This document shows positions 27,692 to 35,566 of a stretch of DNA of 64,000 nt, in pieces (within the stretch, counting starts at the first letter, position 1; every line of letters begins with the position of its first letter). Both the position numbers and the translations under genes were made by a program. This DNA comes from Alloprevotella tannerae (GTDB lineage: Bacteria; Bacteroidota; Bacteroidia; Bacteroidales; Bacteroidaceae), in the NCBI GenBank assembly GCA_015259125.1, contig JABZGR010000003.1, positions 90,001 through 154,000 on the forward strand, read 5' to 3'. The notes beneath the pieces were generated by a model, which saw only the letters and a list, made by a program, of their open reading frames with translations, searched no databases and was not told where the DNA came from.

Positions 27692-27736
27692 AACGAGGAG
27701 TCTGGCTGTAAAAGGCCAACTCCTCGTTTGTGTTTT
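27692..27736 (+). terminator. orphan terminator
   Basis: AACGAGGAGT (27692-27701) pairs with ACTCCTCGTT (27719-27728), followed by TGTGTTTTAG. No supported gene lies upstream on this strand for over 4 kb, implying an unannotated transcript (small RNA or small protein) in 27.2-27.7 kb. Confidence 0.7.
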
Positions 27737-27972
27737 AGCCTCAAGTTTAGATGAGCAAATCTTATGCTTGTCGTAATAGCGTTTGTGTTTATCATTTGCA
27801 AGCCTATGAAGAATACTATTGAATCAGAGGTGTTAAGCACAAAGATACGAAGGAGACACATTCCACTTCTAACGCACGATGAAAATTAAGTAGGATTCGA
27901 TAAAACGCTTATGAAGCTTATCTCCACTTAAGGATGAAACATCACCTAGCTTTTCACAAAATCACAGATGTT

Positions 27973-28006
27973 TTTGGCTTACCAAATTGTTTATTACTAA
28001 TTTTGC
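27973..28006 (+). promoter_or_regulatory. promoter of the cleaved-adhesin gene
   Basis: TTTG (27973-27976), 21 bp, TAATTTTGC (27998-28006). Initiation near 28012 would leave an untranslated leader of about 245 nt, long for this phylum. Confidence 0.65.
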
Positions 28007-28258
28007 ATTTGTCCTCCGGCCTTATAATGGCAGAGATATCCCCTCAAAAAAAAGAAAACGTCGAAAATCGACCGTGAGCATAACCCACAATAAGAGAGAA
28101 TGGAACATGAAATACCCTTGCGGTTTAAGCCTTTCCCTTTCGACCACAGAGGCATTAACACCATAATATTTTAGAAAAGTACACTACAAACAAAAACAAA
28201 AAAACAACCCAACTATTTACTCGCAACGCTTCTAGACGTTGCACAACATGCTACAATT

Positions 28259-30223
28259 ATGACAAACCATTTATTCAGCAGCAGATACATAGCCATCATC
28301 GGGCTGTTTATCGCTATGTTTGCCCTGCCTGTTCAGGCGCAAAACATTCTGCTCTCGGAAGACTTTGAAGACGTCATACTCGATGAAAACGAGGGAGAGA
28401 GCACACAAACACTACCGAGCGGCTGGACGAAGATCGACGCCGATAAAGATGGACAAAATTGGTTCATCTACTACACCGAACCCGGCGGCGTAGGTCAAGG
28501 ACACAATGGCGGAAAGTGTGCAACGTCGGCTTCTTTCGACAAAATGACGCAAGCGGGGATCCATCCGGACAATTATCTCGTTTCGCCCGAAGTGAAAGGC
28601 GCCGTCCGAGTAACGTTCTATGCTTGCGCACAAGACGAAGGCTATTCGAAAGAGCACTTTGCCATCTGCGCCTCTACGACCGGGATGGAAGCTGCTGACT
28701 TCAAGATCATACAAGAATGGACCATCAGCGAACTTCCCTCCTCTGCACCGGGCAAGCGCTTGAAAGATCAGACGGCTTGGAAGCTTTTTGACGTCAACCT
28801 GCCTGAGGGAACAAAATACATCGCCTTCCGTCATTATAATAGTACGGACCAATATTGCGTGAACATCGACGATGTAACCGTTTATGGCAATCAGGCAACA
28901 ACGACCTACGGCTTCAAAGTAGGCGGTATGGAGGTAACTTCGGGCAATGCGCTCAACATCTCTCAAGTGGGCGGTTTCTCTGCGGTAACTAAAGGCAAAC
29001 TGATTTACGACGATGCCTCTAAAACGCTTACGCTCAAGGACGCAACGATTAAGCTCCCCGCTGAAAGCGAAGCATCGGGATTAGAGTTCTTTGGCAATCA
29101 AGCTTACACAATTAAATTGGAAGGCAACAATCAAATCCTGACCACGCGCGGCTGGGCCATTCGCGGTCAAGAAGGCGCGCTTAACGTCAAAGGGCCGGGT
29201 AAACTGGTCGTTATCATGTCCGACTCACTCAAGGGCATCAAGACGCAAGGCGATCTGAGCTTTAGCGACAAGTGTAAAGTGCTCGGCGCAATGCCTATTA
29301 TGACCGAGCAAGCCGGCAAAATCTATATCGACGGTGCTTACATCCACGCAAGAAACCGTGATAGCAGCTTTGCTATATCAGCAGAACTCAGCGGCGGCGG
29401 CGATTTGGCCGTGCGCAACGCTAAAGCTTACTATCAAGGCAAGGAGGCAAGCATAGGCACTTACGAAGGTAAAAAAGGACAAACGCCTACGCAATTCCGC
29501 ACCTTCCTTTATAATAACAAGCCCTGCGATGAGATCATCATTCAGGATCTTGGTCCCGATGGCGTCATCTTTGAAGAAGACTTTGAAAGTGTTGCCTTAG
29601 ATAAGGAGGAAGGGCTCTTCTCTTTTGATATGCCTTATGGTTGGATGACGATTGATGCCGACAAAGATTCAGCTACTTGGGTTACGATTGGCGACGGGCG
29701 TAATGGAGGCAACTGCGCGACATCTGCTTCGTGGAAGAACAAAGGACTTACGCCGGACAACTTCTTGATTACGCCGGAACTCTATGGTGCGATGCGCGTC
29801 ACGTTCTATGCCTGCGCTCAGGATAAGAAAGTCGCTGGCGACCACTTTGCCGTTTGCGCCTCTTCTACAGGACGCAAAAAGGACGACTTTACGATTGTGC
29901 AAGAATGGACTACCGGCGAAGAAGCGTCACCCGCACCGGGCGCTCACAGGTTAGATCAAGGCGAATGGAAACTCTACGATGTCAACTTGCCGGCCGACAC
30001 AAAATACATTGCCTTCCGCCACTTTAACACGACGGATAAGTTCCGCGTCAATATTGATGATGTAAAAGTCTATGGCAACTTGACGGGCGTAAGCCACGTG
30101 AGCAGCGAGGCACCGGTAAGACCGGGCATCTACAGCCTTAGCGGCATAAAACTCAACGGCAACTTGAAAGACCTGCCTAAGGGTATATATATTGTCAACG
30201 GCAAAAAGCTGGTGAAGAAATAA
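28259..30223 (+). CDS. secreted protein with two gingipain-type cleaved-adhesin domains
   Basis: A 654-residue exported protein. The signal peptide (1-27) ends VQAQ. Two cleaved-adhesin/choice-of-anchor J domains (about 30-215 and 435-615) share LxEDFE, P.GW..IDADKD, GGxCATSAS, PDNFLxxPEL and YIAFRHxNxTD motifs, as in hemagglutinin/gingipain adhesin repeats of Porphyromonas. Between them (about 218-420) is a beta-rich domain (KGKLIYDDASKTLTLKDATI) shared with the next two genes. The C-terminus (GIYSLSGIKL...KGIYIVNGKKLVKK) matches a tail used by secreted Bacteroidales proteins. Likely role: surface adhesion or carbohydrate/protein binding; inference. Confidence 0.85.
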   Translation: MTNHLFSSRYIAIIGLFIAMFALPVQAQNILLSEDFEDVILDENEGESTQTLPSGWTKIDADKDGQNWFIYYTEPGGVGQGHNGGKCATSASFDKMTQAGIHPDNYLVSPEVKGAVRVTFYACAQDEGYSKEHFAICASTTGMEAADFKIIQEWTISELPSSAPGKRLKDQTAWKLFDVNLPEGTKYIAFRHYNSTDQYCVNIDDVTVYGNQATTTYGFKVGGMEVTSGNALNISQVGGFSAVTKGKLIYDDASKTLTLKDATIKLPAESEASGLEFFGNQAYTIKLEGNNQILTTRGWAIRGQEGALNVKGPGKLVVIMSDSLKGIKTQGDLSFSDKCKVLGAMPIMTEQAGKIYIDGAYIHARNRDSSFAISAELSGGGDLAVRNAKAYYQGKEASIGTYEGKKGQTPTQFRTFLYNNKPCDEIIIQDLGPDGVIFEEDFESVALDKEEGLFSFDMPYGWMTIDADKDSATWVTIGDGRNGGNCATSASWKNKGLTPDNFLITPELYGAMRVTFYACAQDKKVAGDHFAVCASSTGRKKDDFTIVQEWTTGEEASPAPGAHRLDQGEWKLYDVNLPADTKYIAFRHFNTTDKFRVNIDDVKVYGNLTGVSHVSSEAPVRPGIYSLSGIKLNGNLKDLPKGIYIVNGKKLVKK

Positions 30224-30239
30224 TCAAATCTATTGATCA

Positions 30240-30307
30240 GAGGGGAGCGTCGTGATAGGCTCTGTCGGCAAGCCAAAGCGTACGACGATCTACCACGATG
30301 CTCCCCT
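30240..30307 (+). terminator. hairpin after the cleaved-adhesin gene
   Basis: GAGGGGAGCGTCGTG (30240-30254) pairs with CACGATGCTCCCCTC (30293-30307) with one offset base. There is no strong T-run, so it may be an attenuator or RNA-stabilising element instead of a true terminator. Confidence 0.5.
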
Positions 30308-30381
30308 CCTCAAAACCTAATGCCCCAACTTCCTCGTAGGCAAGGCGCCCAAAAGCGCTTCAAAAGGGAGGTACATTATAT

Positions 30382-31206
30382 ATGAAAACATCACACAGAC
30401 TAAAGTTAGTCGGACTCCTATCTTGGTGCATCGCGATGATCGCTCTCTCCACCCCGGCGCCAGCACAGACCGAGTACGACATCTGGATTTGCGGCACGCA
30501 AGTCACTTCCGAAAACTGCGGCGACCTTTCAGTGATTGAAGGCGTCAACGGGACGGTAACGTATGATCCTACAACAAATACCCTTACCCTGCAGCGCGCC
30601 ACTATCAACATTGGCGAAGAGGGCCAGGCCATCTACTCTGAAGTAAACGATTTAATCTTAAAGGTTATTGAAACCAACAACGTGACGACGGTAAAGGCTT
30701 CTGCACTTTTTTTCACAAAACCGCTGACCATTACAGGCGGAGGCACACTAAATGCTAAAAGTGAAGACTTCTGCGCCATCTATGCGTGGGGCACAGATCT
30801 TACGATCGATGATTGTACGGTAAATGCCTCCAGCGCTGGATATGGCATCAATGGAGACAGCGGTGAGAGCGAAAAACTCACGATCCGCAATGCCGATGTA
30901 ACAGCAGAAGGTGGACAAGAAGGCGCAATCTGCAACTTTTACTCGCTCACGCTTGAAGGTTGCACAATCACGCAACCGGCGGGAGCGGCTTTCGATGCTA
31001 CGCTAAATGGAGTGGCACTCAATGGCGAACTGGTCAAGAGTGGATTGACGATTGCAAAGGGCACATCTGGCATCCTCCAGCCGGCTATCAGCACGACTGC
31101 GACAAAAGGCATCTACACGCTCAACGGCCAAAAGCTTCGCGGCAGATTGCGAGACCAAGCCAAAGGATTATATATCGTCAGCGGAAAGAAAGTCGTAAAC
31201 AAATGA
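30382..31206 (+). CDS. secreted beta-rich protein, paralog of the neighbouring genes
   Basis: A 274-residue exported protein. The signal peptide ends near 30 (PAPAQ), followed by a repetitive beta-strand domain. It opens YDIWICGTQVTSENCGDLSV and carries GTVTYDPTTNTLTLQRATI, the same strand pair found in the middle of the preceding protein and the start of the following one. The C-terminus carries the shared tail GIYTLNGQKL...KGLYIVSGKKVVNK. The repeated IxGxGxL/LTIDDC pattern suggests a right-handed beta-helix. An AGGGAGG Shine-Dalgarno stands 10 nt before the ATG, strong for this genome. Function unknown; a surface or secreted binding protein is likely. Confidence 0.8.
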   Translation: MKTSHRLKLVGLLSWCIAMIALSTPAPAQTEYDIWICGTQVTSENCGDLSVIEGVNGTVTYDPTTNTLTLQRATINIGEEGQAIYSEVNDLILKVIETNNVTTVKASALFFTKPLTITGGGTLNAKSEDFCAIYAWGTDLTIDDCTVNASSAGYGINGDSGESEKLTIRNADVTAEGGQEGAICNFYSLTLEGCTITQPAGAAFDATLNGVALNGELVKSGLTIAKGTSGILQPAISTTATKGIYTLNGQKLRGRLRDQAKGLYIVSGKKVVNK

Positions 31207-31296
31207 GCAAACAGCAGACGAACAAATTAGAATTCGATTCAACGCGACACCGACATCGCACTACGTTAAGTTGCTGAATAAAAAAAGTAACACAAC

Positions 31297-31330
31297 ATAG
31301 CTCCGTAAGATCTTCGGAGCTATTATTATA
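31297..31330 (+). terminator. terminator after the second beta-rich gene
   Basis: ATAGCTCCG (31297-31305) pairs with CGGAGCTAT (31315-31323), followed by TATTATATATG. Confidence 0.7.
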
Positions 31331-31456
31331 TATGTACATAAATCTGATCAACAAGGTGGTAAGCAATAGCAAAAGCAACTAAGTCCGCACGGTCATTAAG
31401 AACAGCGGACCAAAGAAGCTTTCTTTTTTCACCCGGCCTTTATCCCGGTTTATTAC

Positions 31457-31537
31457 AAAGGCTTGGGATTTTTTTCCCAAGGTTGCGGACATTTTTCCTC
31501 AACCTTGGAATTTTTGTCCGCTAGGTTGGAATTTATA
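31457..31537. repeat. family D array (four CCTTGG-type units)
   Basis: Cores CTTGGGA, CCCAAGGTTG, CAACCTTGG and TAGGTTGG at about 31461, 31476, 31500 and 31521 are separated by A/T-rich tails (ATTTTTTT, ATTTTTCCT, AATTTTTGTCC). Neighbouring cores are mutually complementary. Single copy in the window, but the same design as families A-C. Confidence 0.7.
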
Positions 31538-31789
31538 CCATCTTATACCACTGACGACAAAACTGCCGCAGCTCACGTAGAGATAAGCACAAGTCGTGAG
31601 GTTGCTTCCTTTTGAGGTTTCCAAACAGCAACAACCGCAACGTCATTCGTAAACCCCCGTAAAAGCGATGCGAATAAAACAAGAAAAGAACGCAGAACAA
31701 ATGATTGACTAAGAGATAAAATAACGAACAATCATAAAGAAACAGTAAAATTAAATGAAGAATTGAAAGATTAATTCAAAGAAAACGAC

Positions 31790-31798
31790 TATATTTGC
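31790..31798 (+). promoter_or_regulatory. -7 box, probable promoter of the third beta-rich gene
   Basis: TATATTTGC matches TAnnTTTGC; a clear -33 box is not seen. Predicted leader about 100 nt, containing a short CTCC/GGAG hairpin near 31869-31881. Confidence 0.5.
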
Positions 31799-31903
31799 CG
31801 TTGTACATCTTTATCTAACATCGTACAACTCGTAACCCCTAAGGCCCGTGCCTCCGATACGACCTTGCTCCTAAAGGAGTTTCAACAGGGAGGCATATAT
31901 ATC

Positions 31904-32791
31904 ATGTGTAAAACATTACTTAAAAGCACCTTCGCAACTGTTGGCGCACTATTCCTTTCAACCTTTATTCTGCCGCAACAAGCACAAGCACAGAGAGAGT
32001 ACGAACTCAAACTCTGCGGCAGATATGTAAGCGAAGACAACTGCAACGACCTCTCTATAATTCCCGGCATAACGGGAAAAGTAAAATATGACCCCGAAAG
32101 CTATACACTTACACTCGAAAATGCAACCATCCACACCACAGACGAGGAAGAAGACGGCTTTGGCATTTGGAATAAAGTGCGCGGCTTGACGATCTGCCTC
32201 ATAGGCAACAACACGATTACAACAGAAAACAGCGGCGGCATCATCAATGGCTACGGCATCGACCTCACTTTCGCAGGCAACGGAAAACTGACAGTGACCG
32301 GCTCCACCACGGCTAAAAGAGATTATCAATACGGCATTGTCAATCGAGGCACGATCACCGTGAGCGACTGTAATTTGGAAATCAGCGGCGGCGTATATGG
32401 TATCTCTTGCGGCTATTGGATGTTTGAGAATTGCACAGTTCGCGCCAAGGGCGGCGGCCACGATCAAGACTCGCACGCTGGTAGCTTTAGCTGGGTATGG
32501 GGAGAACTACCAAAGTTTACCGACTGCAAAATCACCGCCCCTACCGGAACACAATGGAAAGACTTCGGCACCGGTAGCGCGATCAATTACACCCTCTCCG
32601 ATGCCAATGGCAAACCCGTGACCGACTGGGTTGAGATTACGCCTGAAGCATCAAGCATCAACACGCCGTCTATCTACACGGCTGTTAAGCAAGGCATCTA
32701 CAGCCTTAGCGGCCAAAAACTGAACGGCACGTTGAAAGATCAAGCCAAAGGGTTGTATATCGTCAACGGCAAGAAAGTTGTAAAGCAATAA
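31904..32791 (+). CDS. secreted beta-rich protein, third paralog
   Basis: A 295-residue exported protein, paralogous to the previous gene: YELKLCGRYVSEDNCNDLSI aligns with YDIWICGTQVTSENCGDLSV, and GKVKYDPESYTLTLENATI follows. The tail GIYSLSGQKL...KGLYIVNGKKVVKQ is shared. The ATG at 31904 (MCKTLLKS, then a signal peptide ending AQAQ) is chosen because AGGGAGG stands about 10 nt upstream, as in the second paralog; a start 13 codons earlier would put that ribosome-binding site inside the gene. Function unknown, probably surface or secreted. Confidence 0.82.
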   Translation: MCKTLLKSTFATVGALFLSTFILPQQAQAQREYELKLCGRYVSEDNCNDLSIIPGITGKVKYDPESYTLTLENATIHTTDEEEDGFGIWNKVRGLTICLIGNNTITTENSGGIINGYGIDLTFAGNGKLTVTGSTTAKRDYQYGIVNRGTITVSDCNLEISGGVYGISCGYWMFENCTVRAKGGGHDQDSHAGSFSWVWGELPKFTDCKITAPTGTQWKDFGTGSAINYTLSDANGKPVTDWVEITPEASSINTPSIYTAVKQGIYSLSGQKLNGTLKDQAKGLYIVNGKKVVKQ

Positions 32792-32913
32792 GCTGCGCCT
32801 TAGAAAAGACGTCAAGGCTCCGCAAGGCACCCAAAGGCAAGCGCTTGGCCCTCATCAAGCGGCAACACGCAAAACTAATTCGACGTATTAGCGGAGAATT
32901 TTGATATTTTCTC

Positions 32914-32922
32914 TACCTTTGC
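32914..32922 (+). promoter_or_regulatory. -7 box, probable metG promoter
   Basis: TACCTTTGC fits TAnnTTTGC. The -33 box is unclear. Transcription would start near 32929, so the hairpin at 32944-32977 lies in the metG leader. Confidence 0.6.
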
Positions 32923-32943
32923 GTATTAAAAGTTAACAACAAA

Positions 32944-32992
32944 GCGAGAAGACGGCCGCTTAGGCCGCTCTTCTCGCCTTAATTCTTTTTTC
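32944..32992 (+). terminator. terminator-like hairpin in the metG leader
   Basis: GCGAGAAGA-CGGCC pairs with GGCCG-C-TCTTCTCGC (14 bp, one bulged base), followed by CTTAATTCTTTTTTC, ending 4 nt before the metG ATG. It lies downstream of the predicted metG promoter, so it may act as an attenuator. Confidence 0.6.
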
Positions 32993-32995
32993 TAC

Positions 32996-35038
32996 ATGAC
33001 GCAAAAGACCTTCAATCGTACGCTGATCACAGCTGCGCTGCCCTATGCCAATGGCGGGGTCCACATCGGCCATTTGGCCGGCGTCTATATCCCCTCGGAT
33101 ATTTACGCCCGCTATCTGCGCTTGCGCAACAAGCCGGTACTCTTCATCTGCGGATCAGATGAGCACGGCGTACCCATAACCATTCGCGCACGCCGCGAAC
33201 ATTGCACGCCGCAAGACGTCGTAGATCGCTACCACAAACTGATTAAAGAATCCTTTGAAGCCTTCGGCATCAGCTTCGATATTTATAGTCGCACGACAAG
33301 TGCCGTACACGAAAAAACGGCCACCGAATTCTTTAGAGCGCTCTACGATAAAGGCGAATTTATCGAAAAAGAAAGCGAGCAGTACTACGATGAAGAGGCC
33401 AAGACATTCTTAGCCGACCGCTACATTACGGGAGAATGCCCCCATTGCCACAAGCCCGGCGCTTACGGCGACCAATGCGAGAGTTGCGGCACGGCGCTTT
33501 CGCCCCTCGAACTCATCAATCCGCAATCGGCCATCAGCGGTTCAAAACCCGTTCTGCGCACCACGAAACACTGGTATCTGCCTTTAGACAAGCATCAGCC
33601 GTGGTTAGAGAAATGGATCTTGGGCGAGCACGCCGATTGGCGCTCCAATGTGACCGGCCAATGCAAGAGTTGGTTTGATATGGGCCTACAACCGCGCGCC
33701 GTCAGTAGAGATCTCGATTGGGGCATCCCCGTTCCCGTCGAGGGCGCTGAGGGTAAGGTACTCTACGTCTGGTTTGACGCGCCGATTGGCTATATTTCCA
33801 ACACGCGCGAACTGCTCCCTAACGACTGGGAGACGTGGTGGAAGTCGGACGACACACGTTTAATCCACTTTATCGGCAAGGATAACATCGTATTCCATTG
33901 TATTGTCTTCCCCGCGATGCTGAAAGCTCACGGCGAGTATATCTTGCCCGACAACGTACCTTCCAACGAATTTCTGAATCTCGAGGACCGCAAGATTTCG
34001 ACCTCGCGCAATTGGGCCGTATGGTTGCACGAATACCTCTCTGACTTCCCTAACAAGCAGGACGTCTTGCGTTATGTGCTCACGGCCAACGCTCCGGAGA
34101 CGAAGGACAACAACTTTACGTGGAAAGATTTCCAAGCCAGAAACAACAACGAGTTGGTAGCCGTCTATGGAAACTTTGTAAACCGCGCACTCGTATTGAC
34201 CCACAAATACTACGGTGGGGAAGTGCCGGCCTGCGGAGCGCTCCTGCCCGAAGACGAAGCTACCATTGCTGAGTTTAAGGATGTAAAAGATAAGGTTGAA
34301 TACCTACTCGACCACTTCCGCTTCCGTGATGCGCAGAAGGAGGCGATGAATCTCGCGCGCATCGGCAACAAATATTTAGCCGATGCTGAGCCTTGGAAGG
34401 TCATCAAGACGGATCCGGAGCGCGTAAAGACGATTTTATATATTGCCCTCCAACTCGTGGCCAATCTGGCTACGGCTTTCGCGCCCTTCCTGCCTTTCAG
34501 CAGCGAGCGTCTGCGCCGCATGCTCAACCTCCAAACGCTCGATTGGAGCAGACTGGGCCATACGGATCTCCTGCCGGCCGGTCACCAAATTGGCCAGGCC
34601 GAACTCCTCTTTGAAAAGATCGAGGATGAAGTCGTGACGGCTCAGGTAGAGAAACTCAAAGCTATGGAAGCGGCCAACGAAGCTGCTGAAAAGAAGGCAG
34701 AACCGATTAGTGCGGAAACGACAATCGACGACTTTGCGAAGATGGATCTTCGCGTTGGCACGGTCTTGAGTTGTGAGCGCGTGCCGAAGAGCGACAAACT
34801 GCTGCAATTCAAAATTGACGACGGCCTCGGCGGTCGTACAATCGTAAGCGGCATTGCCAATTATTACGAACCGGAGCAGTTAGTCGGGAAGCAAGTTGTC
34901 TTTATCGCCAACTTCCCGCCGCGAAAATTACGCGGCATTGTCAGCGAAGGAATGATTCTAAGCGCTCAAGACTTAGACGGATCGCTCTCCGCTCTTACGA
35001 TCGACCGCCCCGTAGCACCGGGTTCGCAAGTAGGTTAA
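32996..35038 (+). CDS. metG: methionyl-tRNA synthetase
   Basis: A 680-residue class I synthetase charging tRNA-Met. It shows the HIGH box in PYANGGVHIGHLAG, a zinc knuckle with CPHCHKPGAYGDQCESCG, the KMSKS-equivalent KISTSRNWAVW, the anticodon-binding helical domain, and a C-terminal tRNA-binding (EMAP-like) OB-fold (DFAKMDLRVGTVLSCERV...DKLLQF) for dimerisation. Length and order are normal for Bacteroidales. No Shine-Dalgarno is present; the leader hairpin ends just before the start. Confidence 0.97.
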   Translation: MTQKTFNRTLITAALPYANGGVHIGHLAGVYIPSDIYARYLRLRNKPVLFICGSDEHGVPITIRARREHCTPQDVVDRYHKLIKESFEAFGISFDIYSRTTSAVHEKTATEFFRALYDKGEFIEKESEQYYDEEAKTFLADRYITGECPHCHKPGAYGDQCESCGTALSPLELINPQSAISGSKPVLRTTKHWYLPLDKHQPWLEKWILGEHADWRSNVTGQCKSWFDMGLQPRAVSRDLDWGIPVPVEGAEGKVLYVWFDAPIGYISNTRELLPNDWETWWKSDDTRLIHFIGKDNIVFHCIVFPAMLKAHGEYILPDNVPSNEFLNLEDRKISTSRNWAVWLHEYLSDFPNKQDVLRYVLTANAPETKDNNFTWKDFQARNNNELVAVYGNFVNRALVLTHKYYGGEVPACGALLPEDEATIAEFKDVKDKVEYLLDHFRFRDAQKEAMNLARIGNKYLADAEPWKVIKTDPERVKTILYIALQLVANLATAFAPFLPFSSERLRRMLNLQTLDWSRLGHTDLLPAGHQIGQAELLFEKIEDEVVTAQVEKLKAMEAANEAAEKKAEPISAETTIDDFAKMDLRVGTVLSCERVPKSDKLLQFKIDDGLGGRTIVSGIANYYEPEQLVGKQVVFIANFPPRKLRGIVSEGMILSAQDLDGSLSALTIDRPVAPGSQVG

Positions 35039-35271
35039 CGCCGGCGCCGACCGCTATCGGCCACAGCCCCGCGCGGAATGCGCAAGGAGCGGCCATAAAA
35101 GGCGCACAAGGGCATCAGCCTTGCGGCCAACCTGCCTTTCAGGGCCTACATACTGATCACGCATCGCCGGATGCGCTCTTGCGTAGGAGAATAAGCTTTT
35201 AATAGGCCTATTCTTCTACGTTTTTTTGTGCAAATGCCCCACTCACTCGTCCGCGCTTCGCCGCGCGGTTT

Positions 35272-35356
35272 CGTTTGGCGGCAGCAAACCATCGTTTGGC
35301 GGCAGCAAACCATCGTTTGGTGGGAGCAAACCATCGTTTGACGGCAGCAAACCATC
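35272..35356. repeat. family A array, copy 3 (four 21-bp units, inverted)
   Basis: Read on the minus strand, four 21-bp GTTTG-7 nt-CAAAC units with loops CTGCCGT, CTCCCAC, CTGCCGC and CTGCCGC. The end unit again finishes CAAACGA, as in copies 1 and 2. Confidence 0.9.
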
Positions 35357-35432
35357 AGCAAGCAGAAACCAAACAGAGCCATCGACTTTATAATCAGCGC
35401 AAATACGCAGCAAATAAGATTGAACATAAAAC

Positions 35433-35461
35433 GCCCGTTTGACAATAAGGGTCAAACGGGC
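35433..35461 (-). terminator. terminator of ccsBA
   Basis: GCCCGTTTGAC (35433-35443) pairs with GTCAAACGGGC (35451-35461). On the minus strand it is followed by GTTTTATG. Confidence 0.8.
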
Positions 35462-35566
35462 GCAAATAGAATAAGCAATCCTACGCAATTCGGGCGGTGC
35501 GAGCTACAGACAACGTGCGGACCGACCGACATCGACACGCGCTAAGCGCAAAAGTCATTGTCTGCT

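Larger units (their letters stand above)
31207..31903. other. gene-free region between two beta-rich secreted protein genes
   Basis: Holds a terminator, the family D array, and a -7 box TATATTTGC (31790-31798) probably used by the downstream gene. No coding sequence seen. Confidence 0.55.
35039..35566. other. gene-free region with family A array and a terminator
   Basis: Only the inverted family A array and the minus-strand terminator of ccsBA are supportable. Frames through the array translate its units. Confidence 0.6.

Noticed and set aside
32944..32992. T-box or SAM riboswitch for metG
   Set aside because: No T-box sequence, specifier loop or SAM core is visible; only a simple terminator-like hairpin.
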